A stretch of 64,000 nt of DNA from contig JADFDS010000010.1 of NCBI GenBank assembly GCA_018262715.1, positions 1-64,000 of the forward strand, in the 5' to 3' direction. Under the pieces are notes generated by a model that did not search any database, was not told the origin of the DNA, and worked only from the letters and a program-made list of their open reading frames with translations. A program made the translations under genes and the position numbers. Shown one piece after another: positions 31,813-41,434 of this stretch. Source of the stretch: Bacteroidota bacterium. GTDB lineage: Bacteria; Bacteroidota; Bacteroidia; Bacteroidales; VadinHA17. Within the stretch, counting starts at the first letter, position 1; each line of letters begins with the position of its first letter.

Positions 31813-32853
31813 TTATTTTTTTAGCAGGAAACTGATTGTATCAACATTGTCGGCATAATTCCACAGTTCCGGTTCCTGGGTTTTCCCGAAAGGCAATTGT
31901 CCGTGACCGGCCATGCATTGCAGCATCCCTTCGCTCATTTCCGGAGTTATGTCGGGGCCTGTTCCGCTGTCATAGAACTCATAATGAAGTACAGCCATCG
32001 GGGGAGTGAATGAAGACGACTCCTTAAGCAGAATAAACCGGCCGTCAGTGAAACTTTCCCTGTTTACCATCATCACTGCCTTGTGATGGTCAAAGTTTAT
32101 CATATACCTGTAATGGGAGCAGAGTGATTCATAGCGTTCCCAGCGGGGCAGGAGGGATGCCGGGTCATATCCGCGGGGGAGGTACAGTTTCGAAACATTC
32201 CTGCAACCCAGTCCGAAGTATGAAAAGACATCGTCACCCAGCAGCTCCAGTTCACCGTCACTCTCTGTCCCGTCAAGAATGGCTATGCTGTTCCTGTTCC
32301 TTCTGATGATGGAGGGAACATTTCTGAAGTAGTACTCAAAGTACCTTGAGGTATTGTTGCTTCCCGTTGCAATCACTTTCCCGAATCCTTTCAGTTTATC
32401 GGTTGTGAGCTCAGTAACATGTCCGAATGCCGGTTCAATTTCAGTCAGTGTGGCGGTCACGGCTCTCATCATCAGCTCATCCTTTGTGCTCAGCCTGGCC
32501 AGCAGGCGGTTTCCTGATATCAGCACGCAGAGCAGGTCATGGAATCCTGCCATCGGAATGTTGCCTGCCATAACCACCCCCACCGTTACCGGATCAGATT
32601 CCTCATTCAGCTCCGGGTATGCCGATAACCACCGGGTCAGTTTTTCTTTGGTAAGAGCAGTCCCGGTTGCTTGGAGGGCACGCCTGACGTTCTCAGGCGT
32701 GAACCATGGATTGGTGAGATAAAGCGTCGCTGAAAGCTCATTAAACCGTTTTCCGGATCCTTTTCCGGATCCGGTCGCACCTTCGCACATCGCTCTTCCC
32801 AGCTCTGCAAAGGCATCAATGCCACGTTCAACTGACAGATGGTCGTTCTTCAC
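31813..32853 (-). CDS. Acyl-CoA reductase, LuxC-like
   Basis: The 346-residue protein belongs to the LuxC acyl-CoA/acyl-protein reductase family of the aldehyde dehydrogenase superfamily. The likely catalytic Cys lies in FGLGCRNVSKLYLP. VVMAGNIPMAGFHDLL and ATGSNNTSRYFEYYF are cofactor-site motifs. It would reduce a fatty acyl thioester to an aldehyde with NADPH. The start is GTG at 32853. A perfect TACCTTTG box ends only about 6 bases before it, so the mRNA may have almost no leader, or the true start is slightly downstream. No luciferase or other lux gene is nearby. Confidence 0.82.
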   Translation of the reverse strand: MKNDHLSVERGIDAFAELGRAMCEGATGSGKGSGKRFNELSATLYLTNPWFTPENVRRALQATGTALTKEKLTRWLSAYPELNEESDPVTVGVVMAGNIPMAGFHDLLCVLISGNRLLARLSTKDELMMRAVTATLTEIEPAFGHVTELTTDKLKGFGKVIATGSNNTSRYFEYYFRNVPSIIRRNRNSIAILDGTESDGELELLGDDVFSYFGLGCRNVSKLYLPRGYDPASLLPRWERYESLCSHYRYMINFDHHKAVMMVNRESFTDGRFILLKESSSFTPPMAVLHYEFYDSGTGPDITPEMSEGMLQCMAGHGQLPFGKTQEPELWNYADNVDTISFLLKK

Positions 32854-32858
32854 CCGGG

Positions 32859-32866
32859 CAAAGGTA
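32859..32866 (-). promoter_or_regulatory. -7 box abutting the acyl-CoA reductase start
   Basis: TACCTTTG on the minus strand matches TAnnTTTG exactly but lies only 5 bases from the GTG start, which would imply a leaderless message. No -33 box is evident. Confidence 0.3.
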
Positions 32867-32944
32867 AAAAATGAAGTGAATGTTAAAGAAGAAGAAATTC
32901 AGAAAAGATGTATCTTAGTTCCATCTTTATCTGAAGGAAGTACC

Positions 32945-34186
32945 GTGAAAGGATTGACTTTATTCTGGGAGAATGTCAGGGTTGCATTCAAGGCAATCAG
33001 GTCAAACAGGGTCAGGGCCGCACTGACAATGGCTATAATTGCTTTCGGGATCATGGCCCTTGTGGGAATACTCACTGCCATTGACGGGTTGAAGAGTACC
33101 CTTACCGAGCAATTCACAATGATGGGGGCAAACTCCTTCACAATCACCTCACGCTCAATGAGGATTACCTTTGGTGATCAGCATATCCGTACCAAAAACC
33201 ATTCCCATATCACCTTTAAGGAGGCTCTTGCCTTCAAGGAGAGGTTCCGGGAACCGGCCTGGGTCTCAGTTTCATTCAATGCATCCAGCATGGCCGAATA
33301 CCGCTTCGGTAACAATAAGACCAATCCCAACATTTCAATCCTGGGTTCGGATGAAAACTATCTGACCATTGCGGGACAGGAGCTTGAATCAGGGCGCAAC
33401 TTCTCACAGGAAGATCTGGCTGGCAGCAGGCATGTGGTCATTATCGGGAAGGATATAGTCCGCTTCCTCTTTCCAGGTGTTGACCCTCTCGGCAAGGAGA
33501 TAAGCCTCCCCGGCCTGAAACTCACGGTTATCGGGGTGATCAAGAGCTCCGGCGAAAGCATGATGGGCACTGACCAGGTGACCATTATCCCCATTACCAC
33601 TGCCAGACAGTACTTCTCAAGACCCAATATTTCATACAATATAGGTGTGATGCCTCAGAAGTCGGTCAGTCTTGACATGATGGCAAGCGAAGCCGAGGGT
33701 ATCTTCAGGATAGTGCGTAACCTCGACCCCCGGGATGAGTCTGATTTCAATGTTCAGAAGAGCGACTCCCTGATTGAGATGCTGATGGAGAACATCAAGT
33801 ATGTGACGCTGGCTGCCACCATAATCGGACTTATTACTCTATTCGGGGCAGCTGTGGGTCTGATGAACATCATGCTGGTATCCGTTACGGAGCGAACAAG
33901 GGAGATTGGTGTCCGAAAGGCACTCGGGGCGCGAAAATCAGTGATCAGGCAACAATTTCTTTATGAATCTGTCATTATCGGGCAGATGGGTGGCCTCCTT
34001 GGCATTATAACGGGAATTCTTATCGGTAACCTCGTTTCCCTCGGGATGGGTTCAAGTTTCACAGTGCCCTGGGTGTGGGTCATCGGAGGAGTGCTGGCCT
34101 GTTTCCTGGTCGGGATTGCTTCGGGATACTTCCCAGCCGTAAAGGCATCGGCGGTTGACCCGATTGAAGCGCTTCGCTATGAATGA
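32945..34186 (+). CDS. ABC transporter permease, MacB/FtsX type
   Basis: I favour the GTG at 32945, preceded by AAGGAAG; it gives 413 residues beginning VKGLTLFWENVRVAFKAIRSN, the normal start of this family. The ATG at 32819 would overlap the divergent gene's start. A membrane segment at about 26-48 is followed by the periplasmic MacB core domain (about 50-270) and three C-terminal segments of the FtsX domain, with EIGVRKALGARK between the first two. Such permeases pair with a MacB-type ATPase to move lipoproteins, peptides or drugs, or to drive mechanotransmission. No ATPase gene is adjacent, so the partner is elsewhere. Confidence 0.85.
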   Translation: MKGLTLFWENVRVAFKAIRSNRVRAALTMAIIAFGIMALVGILTAIDGLKSTLTEQFTMMGANSFTITSRSMRITFGDQHIRTKNHSHITFKEALAFKERFREPAWVSVSFNASSMAEYRFGNNKTNPNISILGSDENYLTIAGQELESGRNFSQEDLAGSRHVVIIGKDIVRFLFPGVDPLGKEISLPGLKLTVIGVIKSSGESMMGTDQVTIIPITTARQYFSRPNISYNIGVMPQKSVSLDMMASEAEGIFRIVRNLDPRDESDFNVQKSDSLIEMLMENIKYVTLAATIIGLITLFGAAVGLMNIMLVSVTERTREIGVRKALGARKSVIRQQFLYESVIIGQMGGLLGIITGILIGNLVSLGMGSSFTVPWVWVIGGVLACFLVGIASGYFPAVKASAVDPIEALRYE

Positions 34187-34236
34187 CGTACTGACTATCT
34201 GATGAGCAGCACTGTAATGATGCGGGAGTTTGAAAG

Positions 34237-34614
34237 ATGAGCATTGAGATAATTCAGACAGGATCGAACAACATTCCCAGGATCACCTATGATCAGGATG
34301 AGGACGTGCTGAGCATCACCGGACGTTCAATTGCTGAGAGGCCTGATATTATCTACACTCCCCTGGAGACATGGATCAGGTCGCACCTGGAACGGTTCAC
34401 CACGCTAAGGATTGTCATTTTCCTGGAATATATCAACAGCGGATCATCAAAGGCGTTGCGCGATGTGCTCAGGATGATCAGCAGCTACCGGGCTCCGCGC
34501 TACAGGATACGCATCACCTGGCTCTACGAGGAGGATGACGAGGCCATGCATGAGCTGGGGGAACACTATCGCGATTCGGCCGGCATTAAAATGGATGTGC
34601 AGATGGTGTTGTAA
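34237..34614 (+). CDS. SiaC family regulatory phosphoprotein (DUF1987)
   Basis: The 125-residue protein covers the DUF1987/SiaC domain: TPRITYD-like start (IPRITYDQDEDVLSITGRSI), then the FLEYINSGSSKAL segment that corresponds to the phosphorylation region of SiaC, and the ITWLYEEDDEAMHELGE end. In Pseudomonas, SiaC is switched by a kinase (SiaB) and a PP2C phosphatase (SiaA) and controls a diguanylate cyclase. Neither partner gene is here, so its role in this organism is open. It lies 50 bases after the permease gene on the same strand. Confidence 0.82.
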   Translation: MSIEIIQTGSNNIPRITYDQDEDVLSITGRSIAERPDIIYTPLETWIRSHLERFTTLRIVIFLEYINSGSSKALRDVLRMISSYRAPRYRIRITWLYEEDDEAMHELGEHYRDSAGIKMDVQMVL

Positions 34615-34664
34615 CCGTGGGTGGGATCATCTTCCGGATTCAAATCATGTTTATATAAACGAAA

Positions 34665-34685
34665 CGTGGGGTCTGAGACCCCACG
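34665..34685. repeat. Palindrome with GGTCTGAGACC core upstream of gapA end
   Basis: CGTGGGGTC, loop TGA, GACCCCACG: a perfect 9-bp stem with the same TGA loop and the same GGTCTGAGACC centre as the rpe palindrome, again followed at once by CTAC. It is not followed by a T-tract. Confidence 0.7.
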
Positions 34686-34734
34686 CTACATCATATTATT
34701 GCGTCTCCTGCCTGTGTGGCAGGTTCAGCGGATT

Positions 34735-35823
<1,089 letters not shown>

Positions 35824-36618
35824 TTATTCTGCGGACTGCTTTCGGAGAAGGTCAAACAGACCCCGCTGGCTGACGGGATCGAGTATCATGCCAATACGGT
35901 AACCGACAAATATTGAGGGGAAGAACTGCTTGTTGTCATCGCTGGCCATTATGGGAATGGTCTTTGCAAAGGCATGAAGTGAGGCACCCACCTCCACAGT
36001 GTGGGTTATCCGGTCATTCCTGCTGTATTCGAAGTTGAACCCGGTGCGTGCATAGAGTCCCGGGTAAAGTTTTATCTCGTCAAAACCCTTGAAGAAGGAG
36101 GCTTTGCTCATGATATCGAGTGGCTGATGGATGGTCAGATCGAATTTCTGCTCCTCTATCGTATAGTAATCATTTCCCAGCAATACTATTATCTTGTAAT
36201 AGATTGGCTTGGCAAAGAGCAGGGTTGCTCCGCCACCTCCGAACCAGCTGACCGAAACCCCTCCCAAATCATGTTTTTCAAATATCTCCAGCTGGTAACC
36301 GGCCCCTGCCCCGAGGGTCCAGGTGGTATTCAGTTTCCCGAACACAAATGAACCCGGACTCTGGAAATAGTAATTTGACAACTTTATCTCCTTGGGGTGC
36401 TTGAAGCCTTCGACACTTCCTTCAATAAACCAGCGCTGATTGGGCTTGAACTGACGCAGGTCACGGTATATGATCGACCAGCCGTCAGCATTGAGTGCCG
36501 GGCCAATCGATTTCTCATTGCGCCAGAAAATCCTGTCCTGAGGGTCAATATCTCCCTGCCCCGCGAGAGACCCGCAGATAGCAATAAAAAGTATGACGTG
36601 CCAAAATCTCTTAATCAT
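35824..36618 (-). CDS. Secreted outer-membrane beta-barrel-like protein of unknown function
   Basis: The ATG at 36618 begins a signal peptide (MIKRFWHVILFIAICGSLAGQ); starts further upstream lack one. The 264 residues are rich in alternating hydrophobic and aromatic strands (SWFGGGGATLLFA, YKIIVLLGNDYYTI) and end in a barrel-like pattern, suggesting a small outer-membrane barrel. I recognise no named family. It probably follows the 41-residue lipoprotein gene on the same transcript (43-base gap), so the two may act together in the envelope. Confidence 0.6.
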   Translation of the reverse strand: MIKRFWHVILFIAICGSLAGQGDIDPQDRIFWRNEKSIGPALNADGWSIIYRDLRQFKPNQRWFIEGSVEGFKHPKEIKLSNYYFQSPGSFVFGKLNTTWTLGAGAGYQLEIFEKHDLGGVSVSWFGGGGATLLFAKPIYYKIIVLLGNDYYTIEEQKFDLTIHQPLDIMSKASFFKGFDEIKLYPGLYARTGFNFEYSRNDRITHTVEVGASLHAFAKTIPIMASDDNKQFFPSIFVGYRIGMILDPVSQRGLFDLLRKQSAE

Positions 36619-36661
36619 TGTTGCGCTGATGTTAAGACTGGCAGCGGGGGAGAAGCGATGA

Positions 36662-36787
36662 TCAGCCTTCCTGTTCCGTTGAAGCAGCATCGGCACTGCT
36701 GTATGCCGGACATGCTTCACGATTGCATGAACTGAATGCCAGTACTGCAAGCAGAGCGAGGACGACAATTAGACCAACTTTTTTCAT
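36662..36787 (-). CDS. Small lipoprotein, 41 residues
   Basis: An ATG at 36787, preceded by AGGA about 6 bases upstream, opens a 41-codon frame ending in TGA. It encodes a typical lipoprotein signal (MKKVGLIVVLALLAVLAF) and lipobox FSSC with Cys21, then a short mature part with the motif CPAY and an acidic end. It would be anchored in a membrane by its lipidated Cys. I believe similar short CPAY lipoproteins occur in other Bacteroidota, but could not check. A perfect TACTTTTG promoter box lies just upstream. Confidence 0.7.
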   Translation of the reverse strand: MKKVGLIVVLALLAVLAFSSCNREACPAYSSADAASTEQEG

Positions 36788-36810
36788 AATTCCTGCCTTT
36801 AAGTCTGAGA

Positions 36811-36818
36811 CAAAAGTA
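36811..36818 (-). promoter_or_regulatory. -7 box for the small lipoprotein gene
   Basis: TACTTTTG on the minus strand matches TAnnTTTG exactly, 24 bases before the ATG. The -33 element is not clear. Confidence 0.45.
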
Positions 36819-36919
36819 ACTTTATTTTTAAAACAAGATTTGTGCCATATTATTATTTAAGTCTGCTCATTTTTTAAACCAACAGCTCTGTCAGTTGTTA
36901 TCTGGTAAACTGAAAAACA

Positions 36920-37855
36920 ATGAAATTTCAGGGATATATAATACTTTTAGTAACCATATTTCTACTTTCAATGGAAAAGGAAAGCCTGTCACAGGAGAAG
37001 CCGGCATACAATGACCTGTCGGCACAGGAATCGAAGGTAATAATCAGCAAGGCAACGGAATACCCCTTCACGGGGCTTTATGAAAAGTTCAATGCCAAGG
37101 GAACATACATATGCAAGCAGTGCGGCAATGCCCTCTATCACTCTGACGCCAAGTTTGATGCCGGCTGCGGATGGCCAAGCTTTGACGAGGAGGTTGCAGG
37201 TGCGGTGAAACGGGTCTCAGACGCTGACGGCATGCGCACCGAGATAATCTGCAACTCATGCGGCGGACACCTCGGTCATGTCTTCACCGGAGAACGGTTC
37301 ACCCCTAAGAATACACGTCACTGCGTCAATTCGGTATCTCTCGACTTCGTACCGGAGGTACTGCCGGCAGGTACTTACGGCACTGCCCTCTTTGCCGGCG
37401 GATGCTTCTGGGGAGTCGAGTATTTCCTGCAGAAGGAGCCGGGGGTGGTGGCAGTCGTCTCCGGGTATACAGGGGGTCATATAAAGAATCCGTCTTACCG
37501 GGAGGTATGCAACGGAAATACCGGCCATGCCGAAACGGTGAAGGTCATGTATGACACGAAGAAGACCTCGTATGATAAGCTTGTAAAACTCTTCCTTGAG
37601 ATACATGATCCTACCCAGGTGGGAAGACAGGGGCCGGACATCGGCGATCAGTACCGCTCGGAGATTTTCTGGAAGAATGAAGAGCAGCGCAAGACTGCAG
37701 CAAAGTACCTTACCCTGCTGCGCGATAAGGGGCTGAAGGTGGCTACCGGGCTCACCAAAGCGTCTGAGTTTTATCCGGCAGAGGAGTATCACCAGGACTA
37801 CTATTTCCGGAATGGTAAGATGCCATACTGCCACGGGTATACCAGGAGGTTTTAG
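36920..37855 (+). CDS. msrBA: Secreted fused methionine sulfoxide reductase MsrB-MsrA
   Basis: A signal peptide (about 1-24) precedes an MsrB domain (about 30-145) with zinc-binding pairs Cys65/Cys68 and Cys111/Cys114 and catalytic Cys135 in RHCVNSVSLDF. An MsrA domain (about 153-311) follows with catalytic Cys162 in GGCFWG and a resolving Cys near the end in MPYCHGY. MsrA reduces the S and MsrB the R form of methionine sulfoxide, so one exported protein repairs both forms in the periplasm. The 311 residues are normal for a fusion. It is divergent from the small lipoprotein gene. The stop codon directly abuts a GGCAGT-type heptad array. Confidence 0.93.
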   Translation: MKFQGYIILLVTIFLLSMEKESLSQEKPAYNDLSAQESKVIISKATEYPFTGLYEKFNAKGTYICKQCGNALYHSDAKFDAGCGWPSFDEEVAGAVKRVSDADGMRTEIICNSCGGHLGHVFTGERFTPKNTRHCVNSVSLDFVPEVLPAGTYGTALFAGGCFWGVEYFLQKEPGVVAVVSGYTGGHIKNPSYREVCNGNTGHAETVKVMYDTKKTSYDKLVKLFLEIHDPTQVGRQGPDIGDQYRSEIFWKNEEQRKTAAKYLTLLRDKGLKVATGLTKASEFYPAEEYHQDYYFRNGKMPYCHGYTRRF

Positions 37856-37917
37856 TCGGCAGTACCAGTTGGCAGTTGGCAGTCAGTCAGATATTTGGGA
37901 ACTGCAGACTGCAGAAT
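37853..37917. repeat. Heptad array B, inverted (TTGGCAG ... GACTGCA)
   Basis: After the msrBA stop come TCGGCAGTACCAG-TTGGCAG-TTGGCAG-TCAGTCAG and, in opposite orientation, ACTGCAGACTGCAG. The first 20 bases closely match the start of array C at 50507 (AGTCGGCAGTACC then GTTGGCAGT), evidence that the arrays share an origin. Confidence 0.65.
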
Positions 37918-37918
37918 G

Positions 37919-37955
37919 AAAAAAACCCCGACAGCCGTCAGGCATGTCGGGGGTT
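37919..37955 (-). terminator. Terminator of the VPS10/BNR protein gene
   Basis: CCCCGACA (37926-37933) and TGTCGGGG (37945-37952) form a stem extended by GCC/GGC with a one-base bulge. On the minus strand a run of seven T follows, so it terminates leftward transcription from the 38025-41324 gene. Confidence 0.8.
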
Positions 37956-37961
37956 CAGATT

Positions 37962-38024
37962 ATTCGCAATTTTCAGTTCGCAACTCGCCCAATTCGCAAT
38001 TCGCAAATCGCAAATCGCAATTCC
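37962..38024. repeat. Heptad array of AATTCGC type
   Basis: About nine consecutive 7-base units resemble AATTCGC or AAATCGC (for example AATTCGC-AATTCGC-AAATCGC-AAATCGC). The array stops at the TAA of the leftward VPS10/BNR gene. It has the same 7-bp period as the GGCAGT arrays but a different unit. Confidence 0.7.
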
Positions 38025-41000
38025 TTACAGCCTTGGCACCCTCCCGGTTGTCCACGGAGCCTTTATCTCATCCAGTTTCGCATTGAGCGCATCAACAGCC
38101 TTTCCTGCTTTCTGTATCCTCTCAAGCAACACCGGAAACTCCTTCTTCAGGATGGTGAACTGCTGGTCAGCAATTCCGGAGATATCACCGGAATTTCCGT
38201 AGAGCGACCTTGACATGGCTGACAGCCTTGCAGAGAGTGATACCGGTGACGGAGGAGTCTCCTCGGTGCTGGCACCAACAGAAATTCCCCTGATGAGATA
38301 TGTTATCTCACTCATCTCATCACTCAGCGCTGCAGCTTCCTTCATCAGTGAAGCCGGTGCTTCTGGCATCTGATGGATGGTCTGCATAATGGTGTTAACA
38401 GTTCCGTCAAGCTCGGTGGCATATGAGATGGCACCGTAAGCAGTCTTCGCGAAGGCAGCCATCTCCTTCATCCATTTTTCCTTGGCTGCCGCATTGGTGG
38501 CCGGCAGGGTCACTATGTCAAGCGGCTTGCACACGAAGGGCTCGGGACCGGCCAGTTCTTTGATCTCGCCATCGGCGTACATAGCCATTGAAACAAAATA
38601 CTTTCCCGGAATGACCGAGATGCCTCCGCCTCCCCAGCGTCCACGGCCTTCATCAGCCACAGGGCTGAATTTCCCGGAGGCCCTGACAGGCTGATAACCG
38701 GCATAGGTAAAGTTCCATGTCACCCGGCCCACACCCTTTGATGCATTTTTATAGAGCTTGCGGATCACCGAGCCTTCTTCGTCACTTATGGTGAAGATGA
38801 GATAGGGTTTGATCTCACGCTCCTCAAGACTGAGCTCCCTTGCTGTGGGCTGCGGAATGAAATCACCTTTTTCGACGAGTTTCTTCTCCTTCTCCTTCCT
38901 GATATCACGGGCGGTCTTCGGAACAGTGTCAACATAATAGGTGATGGTAGCTCCGTAGGGTGGATTCTTCGCCACATAATACATTGAGCCCTGGTTGTCA
39001 AACTCATCAGTCTGAACAAACATCCTGGCATCCTTGATGGGGAAGATATAACCGGCCTTTGTGGTGATGCTCTTCGAGTAATTCTGCAACGGAGTGTAGT
39101 CATCGAGGACATAAAATCCTCTTCCGAATGTGGCAATCACCAGGTCATTCTCACGTTCCTGGATGGCAATGTCACGCACTGCAATTGTCGGAAGGCCCCT
39201 GTTGAACTCAGTCCATGTGGCGCCTGCGTCAAATGATACGAAGAAGCTGAACTCAGTTCCCAGGAACAGGAGGTTGGGATTGACATGATCCTGCTCGATC
39301 GTATGAACCGGTCCGTTTGCCGGCAGGTTGGCGCTTATCGAGGTCCATGTGCGTCCCTTGTCAGTGCTCTTGAGTACATACGGCCTGAAATCATCACGCT
39401 TGTGGTTGTTGAATGTCGCATAGACTACGTCTGCATTGTATTTGTCGGCCAGCAGGTCGCTCACATAGGTATATTCCGGCACGCCGGGATAGGTTTTGTT
39501 CATCCTCCAGTTGGCGCCGCCGTCTTCCGAGACTGCAATTACTCCGTCATCACTTCCGGAATAGAGCAGGTCCTTCTGTACGGGCGATTCAGTGAGTGAA
39601 ACAATTGTTCCCCAGAGGGAGGTAGACTTGTTTTTCGCGACAGCGTCTGACGGCCAGTACCTGTCCATCACCTTAAAGTTGTCTCGGTTCTCGTTCCTTG
39701 TCAGGTCGGGCGATATTGTCTTCCAGCTGCTTCCCCGGTCTTCACTGCGGAACAGGAAATTGGCAGCCATGTAGATTCTTTTGTTGTTGTGCGGGCTGAT
39801 AAGGATCGGAGTATCCCAGTTCCAGCGGTAGGTCAGTTCGGCCTCACCGGGGAAGGGCTTAATGCTTACGCTCTCGCCGCTTCTGCGGTCATAACGGGAT
39901 GCATTGCCGTACTGCGATTCGGTATAGACGATGTCCGGTTCTTCCGGATCGATGGCCACCCAGAATCCGTCCCCGCCTGAAGTAACGAACCAGTCGTCAT
40001 TGACGACCCCGTTGCTGGTGCTGGCCGAGGGGCCTCCCATGGAGTTGTTGTCCTGGGTACCGCCGTAGATGTAGTAGAAGGGGTATGAATTGTCAACAGC
40101 CACACGGTAGAACTGGGTTACCGGGAGGTTCGACTTGAAGATGAAGTTACTCCCGTTGTCATATGTCTCGTAGATGCCGCCGTCACCGCCGATGTAAAAG
40201 TGGTCAGTGTTGGTCGGATCAATCCACAGGGCATGGTCGTCAACATGACGGCCGTTGTTGCTTACCCTCGACCATGTGCGGCCGCCATCAACAGTCACCT
40301 GGGTGTAGGTGTCAAGGCTGAATACCCTGTCCACATCCTTCGGGTCACAGATGATCTTGTTGTAATACTGTCCGCTTGAATGGTAGGAGTTCATCCTCTG
40401 CCATGAAGCGCCTCTGTTGACCGACCTGTAGAAGCCACCGGCCTCACCCTGTGCTTCCACTATAAGATAGAGAACGTCAGGGTTAACCGGCGAAATGGCT
40501 ATCCCCATGCCGCCAAGGTCTCCTCCCGGGAGCCCTTTCATTATCTTTTCAAACGATTTTCCGGCGTTGGTTGACTTGTAGACTGCTGATTCCGGTCCTC
40601 CGCTGATCTTCATTCCGACATGTCTGCGGCGTTGTTCGCTTGTGCAGTAAATGACATCGGGATTACGCGGATCAAGCACCACGTTGTTGATGCCGGTGTT
40701 CTCGCTGATATTGAGAATCTTTTCCCATGTTTTTCCGCCGTCAGCCGTTTTGTACAGTCCGCGTTCACCGCCCGGACCCCATACAGATCCTTCCGCTGCG
40801 ACATATACCACATCGCTGTTGCGGGGGTCAATGGCTATTCCGCCTATCTGACGCGATTCCTTCAGACCCATGTTCTTCCAGCTTGCGCCTGCGTCATCCG
40901 AGCGGTATACGCCGTCACCCCATCCCAGTGCACGCTGATGGTTGTTTTCGCCGGTACCGGCCCAGACCACGTTGTGGTTGCCCGGGTCAATGACGATGCA

Positions 41001-41324
41001 GCCAATGGCATATGCACCGTATTTGTCAAAAATCGGTTCCCAGGTGGTGCCGTTGTTCTCGCTCTTCCAGATGTTGCCCGAAGCAACCGCGGCGTAGATC
41101 TCCGAATGGTTTGAGGGATTGACCGCGAGGTCTGCTATACGGCCTGAGGCCCATGCCGGCCCCACGGACCGGAAAGAAACAGCGCTGAAGAATGATGAGG
41201 ATACGGAGGGCTTGATCTGGCTCTCCGGTGTCTTTGCATCCTTCTTCGTCTCTTTCTTTTGTGCCCACAGACTGCCTGAGCCTGCCAGCAACAATACAAA
41301 AATCAGTGTCAGAACTTTTTTCAT
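38025..41324 (-). CDS. Secreted VPS10/BNR-repeat propeller protein
   Basis: The 1099-residue protein has a signal peptide (about 1-21) and then about 700 residues of BNR/sortilin-type repeats with the recurring SxDxGxTW Asp-box (KSENNGTTW, RSDDAGASW, KTADGGKTW, KSTNAGKSF). A C-terminal part of about 300 residues includes a beta-sandwich region and a helical tail. Such propellers resemble VPS10 domains and glycosidase-like BNR proteins and usually bind peptides or glycans outside the cell. No sialidase catalytic set is apparent. It is followed by a strong terminator and is transcribed alone. Confidence 0.85.
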   Translation of the reverse strand: MKKVLTLIFVLLLAGSGSLWAQKKETKKDAKTPESQIKPSVSSSFFSAVSFRSVGPAWASGRIADLAVNPSNHSEIYAAVASGNIWKSENNGTTWEPIFDKYGAYAIGCIVIDPGNHNVVWAGTGENNHQRALGWGDGVYRSDDAGASWKNMGLKESRQIGGIAIDPRNSDVVYVAAEGSVWGPGGERGLYKTADGGKTWEKILNISENTGINNVVLDPRNPDVIYCTSEQRRRHVGMKISGGPESAVYKSTNAGKSFEKIMKGLPGGDLGGMGIAISPVNPDVLYLIVEAQGEAGGFYRSVNRGASWQRMNSYHSSGQYYNKIICDPKDVDRVFSLDTYTQVTVDGGRTWSRVSNNGRHVDDHALWIDPTNTDHFYIGGDGGIYETYDNGSNFIFKSNLPVTQFYRVAVDNSYPFYYIYGGTQDNNSMGGPSASTSNGVVNDDWFVTSGGDGFWVAIDPEEPDIVYTESQYGNASRYDRRSGESVSIKPFPGEAELTYRWNWDTPILISPHNNKRIYMAANFLFRSEDRGSSWKTISPDLTRNENRDNFKVMDRYWPSDAVAKNKSTSLWGTIVSLTESPVQKDLLYSGSDDGVIAVSEDGGANWRMNKTYPGVPEYTYVSDLLADKYNADVVYATFNNHKRDDFRPYVLKSTDKGRTWTSISANLPANGPVHTIEQDHVNPNLLFLGTEFSFFVSFDAGATWTEFNRGLPTIAVRDIAIQERENDLVIATFGRGFYVLDDYTPLQNYSKSITTKAGYIFPIKDARMFVQTDEFDNQGSMYYVAKNPPYGATITYYVDTVPKTARDIRKEKEKKLVEKGDFIPQPTARELSLEEREIKPYLIFTISDEEGSVIRKLYKNASKGVGRVTWNFTYAGYQPVRASGKFSPVADEGRGRWGGGGISVIPGKYFVSMAMYADGEIKELAGPEPFVCKPLDIVTLPATNAAAKEKWMKEMAAFAKTAYGAISYATELDGTVNTIMQTIHQMPEAPASLMKEAAALSDEMSEITYLIRGISVGASTEETPPSPVSLSARLSAMSRSLYGNSGDISGIADQQFTILKKEFPVLLERIQKAGKAVDALNAKLDEIKAPWTTGRVPRL

Positions 41325-41434
41325 AAGAGGTTTTTTGGTCAGTTTATTACTATCGCTAAGGTAAGATAAGGAATTTTGTCAGCTAACTTTTTAACGTTAT
41401 TTAATTATTTTGCTGCAGATTAAAAAGAGTCTAT

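Noticed and set aside
32819-32944. Start of the ABC permease at 32819
   Set aside because: It would overlap the divergent acyl-CoA reductase start by 35 bases and add a charged segment not seen in the family; GTG at 32945 has a ribosome-binding site.
37962-38024. CRISPR array
   Set aside because: The units are 7 bases and contiguous, with no spacers and no cas genes.
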